DNA of 36,985 nt from Clostridia bacterium (GTDB taxonomy: Bacteria > Bacillota > Clostridia > Christensenellales > Aristaeellaceae). Both the position numbers and the translations under genes were made by a program. The notes under the pieces were generated by a model. It did no database searches. It was given only the letters and a program-made list of their open reading frames with translations, and had not been told where the DNA came from. Location: positions 1 through 36,985 of the forward strand of contig JAKSQH010000015.1 of the NCBI GenBank assembly GCA_024404245.1. Direction: 5' to 3'. Below, one piece after another: positions 16,456 through 24,837 of the stretch (its first letter is position 1; the number at the start of each line of letters is the position of its first letter).

Positions 16456-18189
16456 GTGAAAAAGATCCTGGTAGTTCTCTTGGCACTCATGCTCGTGATG
16501 AGTGTGAACGCCGTCTGCGGTGAAGAAGCCGCGACAGTCATCGATTTTGAAGATGACTGCTTCGGATTCGCGGCCGTGGAAAAGCTGGTCGGCAATGCCG
16601 GCGACGCTGAAATCTCCATCGGAGAATTCAACGGCTCCAAGGCTCTGAAGGTGACAGTGCCGGCAAAGGTGCCCTATGTGACCGTCGGCCTGGATGCCCT
16701 TGCCGGTGAAAAAGCCGGCGATGTCCGTACGATTAAGATGGACATCGGTCTGGATAACGCGGAGGACGGAAAATTCTACGCCGTATCCGGAAACCTGATC
16801 ATGTATTACGGAACGGAAGACACTGCCGAAAAGACCGGCTGGTCCGTGTACATGGCCAAGAAAAATCCTTACACCGTAACCGCGACGCTGTCCGATGCGG
16901 CTGCTTTTGTCGCCGGCGCGAACAACCGTGTAACGGTAAGCAAGGAAACGGACAATTACGTAACCAAGAAAAACGGCACCCCTGTGACATTCTATATTGA
17001 CAATATCAGCCTGCTGGATGCCGAAGGAAACGCGCTGCCGCTGAACAGCAAGGGTGTGTACGAAGCTCCTGCCGCCACCGGCAAGGACCTGACAAACCTG
17101 TATGCTCTTTCCAACGCGGTTGAATTCCCCGGATTCTCCGTTTCCGCCGGCGCCTGGGCGCAGAACGGACTGGATATGCCGCAGGAAATCATTGACGCGC
17201 TGGTGCCCGGCTCCGTGGTCGAAATCGAGTTCGAAAGCGCCTCCGGAGATATGTGGATCGTAATGCCCGATTCCGCGGCCGGCTGGATGCGCGTGGGCGG
17301 ATGCGGAAACGGAACGGACTATGTGAATAATTCGAAGAGCATCGCTCAGGTTCCCTATGAACTGATTGCTCAGTTCTGCGGTGAGGATAAGGCAACCTGG
17401 GGCGCCCGTATGCAGTGCGAAGCCAGCGGCGACTGGCAGGTCTATTCCGTGAAGGTGGGAACGCTGAACAAGATCCCCGCGCTTAAGGGATTTGTTGAAT
17501 TCCCCGGATTCTCCACTTCCGCCGGCGCCTGGGCGCAGGACGGACTGGAAATGCCGCAGGAAACCATTGACGCTCTGGTTCCCGGCAGCGCCGTGGATGT
17601 TGAATTCGAAAGCGCGAGCGGCGATATGTGGATCGTGATGCCCGACTCCGCCGCGGGCTGGATGCGCGTCGGCCAGGGCACGGACATCATCGCAGGCGGA
17701 CACGCCTATATCACCTATGAACAGATTGCCGAACTCTGCGGTGAGGATAAGGCGACCTGGGGCGCCCGTATGCAGTGCGAAGCCAGCGGCGACTGGCAGG
17801 TCTATTCCGTGAAGGTGGGAACGCTGAACAAGATCCCCGCGCTTAAGGGATTTGTTGAATTCCCCGGATTCTCCACTTCCGCCGGCGCCTGGGCGCAGGA
17901 CGGACTGGAAATGCCGCAGGAAATCATTGACGCTCTGGTTCCCGGCTCTGTGATTGATGTGGAGTTTGAGAGCGCCGGCGGCGATATGTGGATTGTTATG
18001 CCTGATTCCGCCGCGGGCTGGATGCGCGTCGGTCAGGGTACTGACATTATTGACGGCGGACATGCCTATATCACTTATGAACAGATTGCTGAGCTCTGCG
18101 GCGAGGATAAGGCGACCTGGGGCGCCCGCATGCAGTGCGAAGCCGGCAGCGACTGGCAGGTATACTCTGTGAAGATCGGTCAGCGCTGA
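16456..18189 (+). CDS. Secreted protein with three tandem repeats, putative glycan-binding
   Basis: Residues 1-22 form a signal peptide (ending NAVCGEE). Residues about 25-195 look like a jelly-roll carbohydrate-binding domain: VIDFEDDCFGF at the start, FNGSKALKVTV, and FYIDNISLLDAEG at the end. Three repeats follow at about 222-346, 347-466 and 467-577. Each holds VEFPGFS.SAGAWAQ.GL, GDMWIVMPDSAAGWMRVG, Y..IA..CGEDKATWGARMQ and DWQVYSVKVG, with conserved Trp and Met that could line a binding face. No catalytic motif, anchor or dockerin is seen. I do not recognise a named family for the repeat. It lies in the operon between transport genes and a solute-binding protein, with GGAGG before its GTG-ATG-like start (GTGAAAAAG at 16456). 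Binding of the GH26 substrate is inferred. Confidence 0.7.
   Translation: MKKILVVLLALMLVMSVNAVCGEEAATVIDFEDDCFGFAAVEKLVGNAGDAEISIGEFNGSKALKVTVPAKVPYVTVGLDALAGEKAGDVRTIKMDIGLDNAEDGKFYAVSGNLIMYYGTEDTAEKTGWSVYMAKKNPYTVTATLSDAAAFVAGANNRVTVSKETDNYVTKKNGTPVTFYIDNISLLDAEGNALPLNSKGVYEAPAATGKDLTNLYALSNAVEFPGFSVSAGAWAQNGLDMPQEIIDALVPGSVVEIEFESASGDMWIVMPDSAAGWMRVGGCGNGTDYVNNSKSIAQVPYELIAQFCGEDKATWGARMQCEASGDWQVYSVKVGTLNKIPALKGFVEFPGFSTSAGAWAQDGLEMPQETIDALVPGSAVDVEFESASGDMWIVMPDSAAGWMRVGQGTDIIAGGHAYITYEQIAELCGEDKATWGARMQCEASGDWQVYSVKVGTLNKIPALKGFVEFPGFSTSAGAWAQDGLEMPQEIIDALVPGSVIDVEFESAGGDMWIVMPDSAAGWMRVGQGTDIIDGGHAYITYEQIAELCGEDKATWGARMQCEAGSDWQVYSVKIGQR
17395..17563 (+). repeat. 169-bp exact direct repeat, copy 1 (copy 2 at 17755-17923)
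   Basis: Positions 17395-17563 and 17755-17923 are identical, 360 nt apart, spanning the junction of repeat units 1/2 and 2/3 of the secreted protein gene. Single differences at 17394/17754 and 17564/17924 bound it. The sequence around these blocks is only moderately conserved. Confidence 0.9.
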
Positions 18190-18221
18190 TGACGGAAAAA
18201 TAGGAAAGGAGATATTACATT

Positions 18222-19589
18222 ATGAAAAAGTTTGTCGCTTTACTGCTGGCTGTTCTGATGGTTGCCTCCGCCACGCTGTGCCTGGCTGAAGTGGACCCGA
18301 ACCGCCGTACGATCACGATCGGTCTCTGGTGGGATATCTATTATGACAGCACGCATGAATCCCTTGAGGATGATCCTTCCTATTCCGGTACCGAAGCTGA
18401 CGAGCTCCGGTTCAATGTGGTGAAGGAAATCGAAGACAAATACAACGTCAACATCGAATTTGTGAACCTGACCTATACCGGTGTTCAGGATTCCATCAAC
18501 ACCTCCATCCTGGCGGGCACCCCTGACTGCGATGTGTATCTGGTGGAACTGGGCTGGGGTATTCCCGCGGCCATGAAGGGCTATTTTACCGACCTGCATA
18601 CCATTCTGCCCGAAGACAGCGATATCTTCACAAAGCAGACGGTCCTCTCCGGAACAACCGTGGCCGGCGGGGAAGAAGTGTATTTCTTCAATACCATCGG
18701 TATGAACAACACCTATCCCCTGATGTTCAACCTGCAGATGCTTGAGGATGCCAACCTGGAAGACCCGCGTGACCTGTATGAACGCGGTGAATGGACCTGG
18801 GACAAGTTCATCGAATACTGCCAGGCGCTGACCAAAGACATCGACGGCGACGGAGTGAATGACCAGTACGGATTCTGCGGCTATGTCAATGATGTGATGA
18901 ACAACCTCACGCTGTCCAACGGATGCACAATCGCCAGCGGCGAAACCGAACAGTTCTCATCCGAGGCGGTCGGTGAATGCTTCCAGCTGGTTCAGGACAT
19001 GTACACAAAGTACAAAGTGTGTGTACCTTATGACGAGAACTATGATTCCGCCAGTGATTCCATGCGTGTGGCCTTCATGAACGGCAATGTCGGCTTCAGC
19101 GTCGGCGCGGTCTGGATCCTGAACGGCCAGGGCGCTTATTCACCCAACAGTGAAGCGCCGCTGGAATTTGACACGGTATTCGTTCCGTGGCCTGTAGGAC
19201 CTCACGGTAACAAGGACACCAACGCGCTGATGCAGGTCGGTTCCGGCAACAGCTATTACGCGATTCCCGTCGGCGTGGAAGACCCCGCTCTGGTATACAA
19301 TGTATTCTATGATTACCAGAACTATTTCCACGATGACACTTCCATCCGTGATGACGAGGAAACCCTGTGGTGGTGGATCTCCGAAACCGGCAAGGAAGAA
19401 GAGTATCAGCGCGCGAACTTTGATGTTCAGCTGCTGTGCCTGACCCGTCCTCAGGTTGACCTGTATGAAGCGCTGGGCGTGGATGTTGACTGGCTGCCTC
19501 TCCTGAAGGGTGAGGTAACAGTGGCTCAGTTCCAGGAAACCTACCGTCAGCAGTATCAGGACGGTCTGGACATTCTGTTTGGCAAATAA
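18222..19589 (+). CDS. Extracellular solute-binding protein, family 1
   Basis: Sugar-binding receptor of an ABC importer, last gene of the operon. The signal peptide (LLLAVLMVASATLCLAEVD) lacks a clean lipobox, although a Cys is present at residue 20. The mature 430 residues are standard length. Family features include the first strand RTITIGLWWD, EIEDKYNVNIEFVNLTYTGV, the hinge segment TPDCDVYLVELGW, and ERGEWTWDKFIEYCQALTKD plus IDGDGVNDQYGFCGY, the classic segment of this family. GGAAAGGAG stands before the ATG. It probably feeds the second permease pair (14505-16376), since the first pair has its own fused receptor; this is inference. Confidence 0.92.
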   Translation: MKKFVALLLAVLMVASATLCLAEVDPNRRTITIGLWWDIYYDSTHESLEDDPSYSGTEADELRFNVVKEIEDKYNVNIEFVNLTYTGVQDSINTSILAGTPDCDVYLVELGWGIPAAMKGYFTDLHTILPEDSDIFTKQTVLSGTTVAGGEEVYFFNTIGMNNTYPLMFNLQMLEDANLEDPRDLYERGEWTWDKFIEYCQALTKDIDGDGVNDQYGFCGYVNDVMNNLTLSNGCTIASGETEQFSSEAVGECFQLVQDMYTKYKVCVPYDENYDSASDSMRVAFMNGNVGFSVGAVWILNGQGAYSPNSEAPLEFDTVFVPWPVGPHGNKDTNALMQVGSGNSYYAIPVGVEDPALVYNVFYDYQNYFHDDTSIRDDEETLWWWISETGKEEEYQRANFDVQLLCLTRPQVDLYEALGVDVDWLPLLKGEVTVAQFQETYRQQYQDGLDILFGK

Positions 19590-19709
19590 TGCTTAAATGA
19601 CACGGGTGGGCCGCGGCCGGAACCCCGCGGGTGACGGCCGCAGCCCGATAACAGACACGCGCGCTACAGGAAACGGTCTGTTGATTTCTGTGCTGATGGA
19701 TGTGAAAAA
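19590..19709. other. GC-rich spacer with potential stem-loop, before the LacI-type gene
   Basis: The stretch 19602-19650 is very GC-rich, with complementary blocks around ccgcggccgg and cggccgcag, and could fold. It lacks a T-run. No convincing promoter for the next gene was seen, so that gene may be co-transcribed. Confidence 0.35.
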
Positions 19710-20717
19710 ATGGCAAAGATTACAATGCGGGATATCGGGAAAGCCGCGGGTGTCAGTGTGGTCACTGTGTCAAAGGCATTGGCGGGAAAACCGGGTATGA
19801 GCGAGGAAACAAGGCAGAATATCCGCAGGATTGCCGAACAGGCAGGCTACCGTTATCCGGATACACGTAAAGAGAGCTCAAGGACCGGGCTGGATATCGG
19901 GATTATGATTCCGGAAAAATATTTCGCGTCGGAGTCTTTCTATGCCGCAGTTTACAAGAAGCTTGTACGTCAATTGGCCAAACTGGGCCACTTCGGTCTG
20001 CTGGAGCTGATATCCAAGGAAAGCGAAGAGGCGCTGGAAGCACCGGTGCTGATGAAAAATCACCGTGTGGACGGAATCATCCTGCTGGGAGAACCGAACA
20101 AAGATTACTACAGGATGCTGGCGGGACAGAATTTTCCTGTGGTTTATCTGGATTTCTACGATGAACAGTGCACCGCCGACGCGGTAGTGGGGGATAATAC
20201 ATACGGCTGTTACCGGCTGACCGGTCATCTGATCCGGAACGGCCACCGGGATATCGGCTTTATCGGCAATTATCAGGTGACAAGCAGTATTATGGACCGG
20301 TATCTCGGCTTCTGCCGGGCGATGCTGTCCAATAACCTGCCTATCCGGGAGGAATGGGTGCTGAGCGACCGTGACCGGAACGGGGAATATATCGGCTTCA
20401 CGCTTCCGGAGAAAATGCCGACGGCATTTGTGTGCAACTGCGATCTGGTCGCGCAGAAGCTGATCACGCGTCTGAGACATGCGGGGTATCGGGTGCCGGA
20501 AGATATATCGGTGACCGGTTTTGACGATTATATCACCGGCGCGCGGAATGACAGTGAAATCAGTACGTTCCGTGTGGATACCGACAGTATGGTGGAACAC
20601 GCGATCAAGCTTATTACAGAGCGCTGCGCCGGGCTGACCACACCCTTTGGCAGAACGGTGGTCAGCGGACAACCGGTGTACCGGACATCAGAAACGGTAA
20701 AAAAAGAATACGTGTGA
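19710..20717 (+). CDS. LacI-family transcriptional regulator (1)
   Basis: DNA-binding sugar-responsive repressor. Residues 3-50 are a typical LacI helix-turn-helix with hinge: MRDIGKAAGVSVVTVSKALA then the second helix SEETRQNIRRIAEQAGY. Residues about 60-335 form the periplasmic-binding-like effector domain (DGIILLGEP, VVYLDFYDEQ, GNYQVTSSIMDRYLGF, VTGFDDYITG). Full family length. The start lacks a strong ribosome site, only GGA at fitting distance. It follows the solute-binding protein by 120 nt on the same strand, so it is the natural candidate to control the 3.1-19.6 kb operon. Which operator it binds is unknown; the palindrome at 2951 is one option. Confidence 0.93.
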   Translation: MAKITMRDIGKAAGVSVVTVSKALAGKPGMSEETRQNIRRIAEQAGYRYPDTRKESSRTGLDIGIMIPEKYFASESFYAAVYKKLVRQLAKLGHFGLLELISKESEEALEAPVLMKNHRVDGIILLGEPNKDYYRMLAGQNFPVVYLDFYDEQCTADAVVGDNTYGCYRLTGHLIRNGHRDIGFIGNYQVTSSIMDRYLGFCRAMLSNNLPIREEWVLSDRDRNGEYIGFTLPEKMPTAFVCNCDLVAQKLITRLRHAGYRVPEDISVTGFDDYITGARNDSEISTFRVDTDSMVEHAIKLITERCAGLTTPFGRTVVSGQPVYRTSETVKKEYV

Positions 20718-20790
20718 ATATACAGCGCCATGCTCCGCGGCCCGATACAGGCTTTGAACCGGAGATGGCGAATTGAACAAACGGAAATGA

Positions 20791-20838
20791 ACACCGGACC
20801 CGGCTCCCTTAAAACGGGGAGGACCGGGCCCGGTGTTT
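20791..20838. terminator. GC-rich hairpin, probable bidirectional terminator
   Basis: Arm 20791-20808 (acaccggacccggctccc) pairs with 20816-20836 (ggggaggaccgggcccggtg and one more t) with few mismatches and a loop of aaaac type. It lies after LacI (1) on the plus strand and after the decayed minus-strand remnant at 20863 on the other. Confidence 0.55.
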
Positions 20839-20862
20839 ACGATGTATGCTGTTTGCTGTTCG

Positions 20863-20985
20863 TTACCGGAACCTGAGTTTGTTCCATACCTTCCTGCCCG
20901 GGTAAACCGCATTGCCGGCGTCCTTTCCGACATCGACCCCGAACCCGACCGGGCCGCCTGTGCCCGGCGCCTGCCTGCCGGGCGG
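20863..20985 (-). pseudogene. Decayed C-terminal remnant, copy A of a dispersed module
   Basis: Read on the minus strand, the frame ending at the stop 20863-20865 gives VGFGVDVGKDAGNAVYPGRK followed by VWNKLRFR. This matches, residue for residue at most positions, the remnant at 34549 (VGFELDVGKIADKAVDPGKK then VWSKLKFW). Upstream it degenerates to Pro/Arg-rich sequence. Only the tail of a former gene seems to remain, followed by a terminator hairpin as in the other copy. The family is not recognised. Confidence 0.6.
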
Positions 20986-21104
20986 AAACTGTAAGTACAG
21001 CGGGGGTAACAATTCCGGCAGCGGTGCCGGCAACCGGATATGCCGGGGAAGACGCTCCGGATCATATTGTCACATTTTAAACGTACAATTTATGCTGAAA
21101 TGTA

Positions 21105-21134
21105 TTGACAAAACCGCACACGTTGTTGTATGAT
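21105..21134 (+). promoter_or_regulatory. Sigma-A promoter of LacI-type regulator (2)
   Basis: Perfect TTGACA (21105-21110), 18-nt spacer, TATGAT (21129-21134), 53 nt before the start codon. Confidence 0.75.
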
Positions 21135-21139
21135 ACTGA

Positions 21140-21161
21140 TGAAAACGATTACATGGGTTAC
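21140..21161 (+). promoter_or_regulatory. cre-like / LacI-family operator upstream of regulator (2)
   Basis: TGAAAACGATTACA (21140-21153) fits the cre consensus TGWNANCGNTNWCA at every defined position and sits at the transcription start. The block cgattacatgggttac (21146-21161) recurs with one change at 22229-22244. Binding by the encoded regulator (autocontrol) or by CcpA are both possible. Confidence 0.65.
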
Positions 21162-21187
21162 ATAAACAAACGGGCGGTGAATCAAAC

Positions 21188-22186
21188 GTGGTTACATTGA
21201 GGGCTGTGGCGCAGGCGAGCGGCGTTTCCGTGGCGACAGCTTCCAGGGCGCTGAACGGACTGAGCAACGTGGATCCGGCAAAAGCGCAGATGATCCGTGA
21301 TACCGCCGCCAGCATGGGATATGTGCCCAACGCGGCCGCTCTTTCACTGAGAAGGGCCCGCTCCGGGAATATCGGTATCCTTTATGACGATGAGATTTTT
21401 CACGATTACTATGCCTTGCTGCTGAATGAGCTGCGCGTTGAAACTGAAAAAGCGGGCTACGACATGTCCATTGTCAGCCGGATTATGGAAGAAGGCGGAA
21501 GCTTTTATTCCCATGCCCTGAGCCGCAATCTGGACGGTGTGGTCATCATGCAGGCGGATTTCCGTTCCGCCGAGATCGTGCGCCTGGCCAACAGCGAGGT
21601 TCCGGCGGTGATCGTTGACTGCGACTTCAAGGACTGCAACGTGGTTCTGAACGCCAATACCGAGAGCATGGAGGAACTGGTGGACCGGGCATACCGCCTG
21701 GGGCACCGCCGTCTGGCTTTTATCCACGGCCAGCACGGAAACGCGACCGACACCCGCCTGAGCGGTTTCTATAAGGGATGCGCGGAGCACGGGCTGACCG
21801 TGGGACGGGATTATGTGATACAGGGCGTTTTCCATGACAAAGAATCCGCCACAGAAGCGACCGGCAGGCTGCTGGATCTTCCCGAACCGCCCACCTGCAT
21901 CTTCTATCCGGATGACACTTGCGCCATCTGGGGCATGAAGGCAATGAAAGCGCGCGGACTGAAAATCGGGCGGGATATCAGCGCGGTGGGGTATGACGGT
22001 ATCCGTATGGCGGAAATGGTTGAACCCACACTGGCGACATGGAAGCAGGATTACCGCGCCATCGCGCGCAGGACGGTGGAGATCCTGTGTTATAACATTG
22101 AAAACCCGGGCACGAAAACAGCATATCAGGTCTGTATTCGCGGCTGCTTCCAACCCGGAGAATCCCTCGGTCCTGTTTCGCCGTGA
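21188..22186 (+). CDS. LacI-family transcriptional regulator (2)
   Basis: Sugar-responsive DNA-binding regulator. The helix-turn-helix is at residues 2-22 (VTLRAVAQASGVSVATASRA) and the hinge helix at 50-58 (NAAALSLRR), joined to a PBP-like domain (NIGILYDDEIFHDYY, DGVVIMQADF, AVIVDCDFKDCNVV, HRRLAFIHGQHGN, AVGYDGIRMAEMVEPTLATW). 332 residues, full length. Start is GTG at 21188, supported by GGGCGGTGA 7 nt upstream. Matching operator-like sites lie before this gene and before the next permease gene, so it probably controls itself and the downstream transporter. A short CGCCGT/ACGGCG hairpin (22179-22193) spans its stop codon. Confidence 0.94.
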   Translation: MVTLRAVAQASGVSVATASRALNGLSNVDPAKAQMIRDTAASMGYVPNAAALSLRRARSGNIGILYDDEIFHDYYALLLNELRVETEKAGYDMSIVSRIMEEGGSFYSHALSRNLDGVVIMQADFRSAEIVRLANSEVPAVIVDCDFKDCNVVLNANTESMEELVDRAYRLGHRRLAFIHGQHGNATDTRLSGFYKGCAEHGLTVGRDYVIQGVFHDKESATEATGRLLDLPEPPTCIFYPDDTCAIWGMKAMKARGLKIGRDISAVGYDGIRMAEMVEPTLATWKQDYRAIARRTVEILCYNIENPGTKTAYQVCIRGCFQPGESLGPVSP

Positions 22187-22221
22187 TACGGCGGGATCCG
22201 GCCGGGTTCATTTATGCTGTA

Positions 22222-22244
22222 ATGTAATCGATTACATGAGTTAC
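22222..22244 (+). promoter_or_regulatory. Perfect palindromic operator before the second-regulon transporter
   Basis: ATGTAATCGATTACAT (22222-22237) is a perfect 16-bp palindrome with central CG, the mark of LacI-family operators, and it also fits the cre consensus. The following gagttac extends the match to the site at 21146. It is 33 nt before the permease start codon. Confidence 0.7.
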
Positions 22245-22269
22245 CTGCTCAAAGCTGGGGGTCTGAGTG

Positions 22270-24816
22270 ATGAAGAAATGGGGCATCGCGGTCATTCTGG
22301 CGGCATTACTGCTGACACTGCTGCTGCCGGGGATGAATATCTATGTTCACAGCAAAGTGGATGCGGAAATCGCCGCGGCTTTTCCGGGCTCCGTCCCTCT
22401 GGGCGGGATCATGCTCCGCGGCGCGGACTGCCTGCCCGCGGACAAGGTGCCGTCACTTCATCTGATGCAGACAGGTAATGTCAACCTGCTGGCAGGCGTG
22501 ATCCTGACTGTGCTGGCGGGCGCGGTTCTGTTCACGGCGAAAAAACGCGCTGTCTGGCTGGCCGGTCTGGCACTGGGCCTGGCCGGTATCGGCTGCTGCT
22601 TTACCTTTGGCTTCCAGATGCAGAACCTTTCCGACAGCCTTCTGTTCGGGCTGCTGGTGACACCGCAGGTATGGTGCTGGGCACCGACGGTGTGCGCTCT
22701 GGCGCTGCTTGTGCTCGGGCTTTTCCTGCGACCCGCGGAACCGCTGGGCCTTTCGGACACGTTCTGGCGGAAGGCAGGTGCCGTGCTGGCGGTTCTTGCC
22801 CTGCTGTGCGTGCTGCTTCCTTTTGCCGTTGTTCATGTGCCGGAAACGGTGACGGACAATCCGGAGGACGCCGCGCGGATGAACCGGACAACTTCGCTCC
22901 TTTCGGCTATGACGGCAGGGGAGCGTAATCTGAGAAGCGAGAAGGATGAAGGCGCCTACGCGAATGTCCTTTCGGGCGATATCGGTGAAATGGCCGTGTA
23001 TTCCGGGGACGAAAACAATGTGAAAGGCGTGTTCCTGATCGGCACCGCGACAGAGAGCGCGAACCCCGGACTGCTGATCGCGGCTGTGCTGCTGCTCGCG
23101 GGCGCGGTGCTGGCATTTATACCGAAGGTGGACCGCTGGTTTGTGACGGCGTGCCAGGCGGGCGCGACGGTGGGGCTCCTGTCCTCCGTGATCGGTCTGA
23201 TCAGCGTGACGGACGCCGATATGTATTCCGCGGCTACCCGCCAGCTGATCCATCTCGGTGTGGGCGGAATCACGCCGCTGCCCGTGATTATGCTGCTGCT
23301 GGCACTGGGCGCGTTCCTGTGTGAGGCGGCCGGTATCCGCGTGGCAAACGAGCCGTATTTTGTAAACCCGATTCCCAAACGGAAGCGCAACCGTGTGATC
23401 GCGCTGGTACTGGCGGCGCTGAGCCTCGCGGCGGTGCTGCTGCCGGCTGCGGACATCAGCTTTTACAAACCGGGAAAGACGAAAATCGTTTCTTCCGCGC
23501 CGGTCTCAACTTTTGACAGCATGATTTTCCGCGGCAGTGAGGCGCTGACTTCGCCCGCGGATAACAAAGGAAAACCCGTTTATCCGGAAACTGCGGATGA
23601 AGGCGAACTGACCGCGGAGGCCGCCGGAAAGAGCATACTGGACGTGGTACGTAAAAACGGGATCTGCAGCTGGGCCGCCGTGGCGCTGATTCTCGCCGGT
23701 ATGTTTGAATGCCTGCCGGGACGGAAACGGAAACTGGCCGCGATCTTCTTCCTCGGCGCTTTCGCGGCGCGCGCGGCGCAGTGGATCACACTCGCCTTTG
23801 CCCTGCCGGCCGCGATCGGGACGGCGGACATCCGCTTCAACCTGTATATCAGCCTGCCGTTGTTGCTGTATGCCGCGTTTATGACCAAATTTACGGACAT
23901 GGACGAGGTGCCCAAGAAATACCGCCTTTTCCTGATGCTTACGCCTTTCCTCGCGGCGGTGTTCCTGTTCAGCTATCTGCCGCTGGCCGGATGGCGGTAC
24001 GCGTTCTATAACTACAAGTTCGGCCTGCCCATGAACCAGCAGGAGTTTGTCGGCTTCAAGTGGTTCACGGAGATGGTGACCAACGAGGGACACCGCACCA
24101 ATATCGTGCGCGTGATGAAAAACACCCTCGGTATGAGCATGCTGGGCCTTGTTACCAGCTGGCTGCCCATGTTCTTCGCCATCTTCCTGAACGAAATGGG
24201 AAACCGGCGGTTCAAGAGATTTGTACAGATTTTCACCACGCTGCCCAACTTTATCTCCTGGGCGCTGGTATTCGCCTTCGCGATGGCGATGTTCGCGATG
24301 GACACGGGCATTTACAGCAAGTTTATGCTGGCGACGGGGGCCATTGACAAGCCGGTGGCCTGGCTGAACAGCGGCGACAATATCTGGCTGAAGATGTGGG
24401 GCTGGGGCCTGTGGAAGGGCCTGGGCTGGAACGCCATTATGTATCTGGCCGCCATTTCCGGCATTGACCAGGAAATGTATGAGGCCGCGAAAGTGGACGG
24501 AGCGAACCGCTGGAACATAATCCGCCACATCACGCTGCCGAGCCTGCTGCCCACGTTCTTCGTGCTGCTTCTCCTGTCCATCTCCAATATCATCAACAAC
24601 GGTATGGAGCAGTATCTGGTTTTCCAGAACCCCATGAACAAGAACACCATTGAGGTGCTGGACCTGTATGTATACAACATCACCATCGCGAGCCGGGGCA
24701 CGACGCTGTACTCCTTCGGTACGGCCATCGGCATTCTGAAGACGCTGGTGAGCGTGATACTGCTATTCTCCGCCAACTTCGCCTCGAAGAAACTGCGCGG
24801 CGAATCCATTGTGTAA
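22270..24816 (+). CDS. ABC transporter permease, LplB/YtcP type, with a triplicated four-helix membrane extension
   Basis: The last 300 residues (from about 550) form a normal LplB-type permease: FLMLTPFLAAVFLFSYLPLA, then ITLPSLLP preceded by the EAA loop YEAAKVDGANRWNIIRH (about 738-754). In front stands an extension of about 545 residues that I read as three related units (about 3-155, 165-355, 373-545). Each starts with a helix ending in LLP (LLLTLLLPG, ALLCVLLPF, LAAVLLPAA), then an outside loop, then three more helices; loops of units 1 and 3 share IMLRGADCLPADK versus MIFRGSEALTSPADNK. Normal LplB permeases have about 300 residues. No frameshift is seen. Start is ATG 22270; a GTG directly before would add one Met. 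Role of the extension is unknown. Confidence 0.85.
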   Translation: MKKWGIAVILAALLLTLLLPGMNIYVHSKVDAEIAAAFPGSVPLGGIMLRGADCLPADKVPSLHLMQTGNVNLLAGVILTVLAGAVLFTAKKRAVWLAGLALGLAGIGCCFTFGFQMQNLSDSLLFGLLVTPQVWCWAPTVCALALLVLGLFLRPAEPLGLSDTFWRKAGAVLAVLALLCVLLPFAVVHVPETVTDNPEDAARMNRTTSLLSAMTAGERNLRSEKDEGAYANVLSGDIGEMAVYSGDENNVKGVFLIGTATESANPGLLIAAVLLLAGAVLAFIPKVDRWFVTACQAGATVGLLSSVIGLISVTDADMYSAATRQLIHLGVGGITPLPVIMLLLALGAFLCEAAGIRVANEPYFVNPIPKRKRNRVIALVLAALSLAAVLLPAADISFYKPGKTKIVSSAPVSTFDSMIFRGSEALTSPADNKGKPVYPETADEGELTAEAAGKSILDVVRKNGICSWAAVALILAGMFECLPGRKRKLAAIFFLGAFAARAAQWITLAFALPAAIGTADIRFNLYISLPLLLYAAFMTKFTDMDEVPKKYRLFLMLTPFLAAVFLFSYLPLAGWRYAFYNYKFGLPMNQQEFVGFKWFTEMVTNEGHRTNIVRVMKNTLGMSMLGLVTSWLPMFFAIFLNEMGNRRFKRFVQIFTTLPNFISWALVFAFAMAMFAMDTGIYSKFMLATGAIDKPVAWLNSGDNIWLKMWGWGLWKGLGWNAIMYLAAISGIDQEMYEAAKVDGANRWNIIRHITLPSLLPTFFVLLLLSISNIINNGMEQYLVFQNPMNKNTIEVLDLYVYNITIASRGTTLYSFGTAIGILKTLVSVILLFSANFASKKLRGESIV

Positions 24817-24837
24817 ACAGGGAAGGAGGAAAAACCA

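Noticed and set aside
16420-18063. Long open frame of 547 codons on the minus strand
   Set aside because: It is antisense to the secreted three-repeat protein, and its repeats mirror the plus-strand repeats. It has no ribosome site, and the plus-strand frame has a signal peptide and operon context.
22179-22193. CGCCGT/ACGGCG hairpin across the LacI (2) stop as terminator
   Set aside because: Only six base pairs and no T-run; transcription may continue toward the operator and permease.
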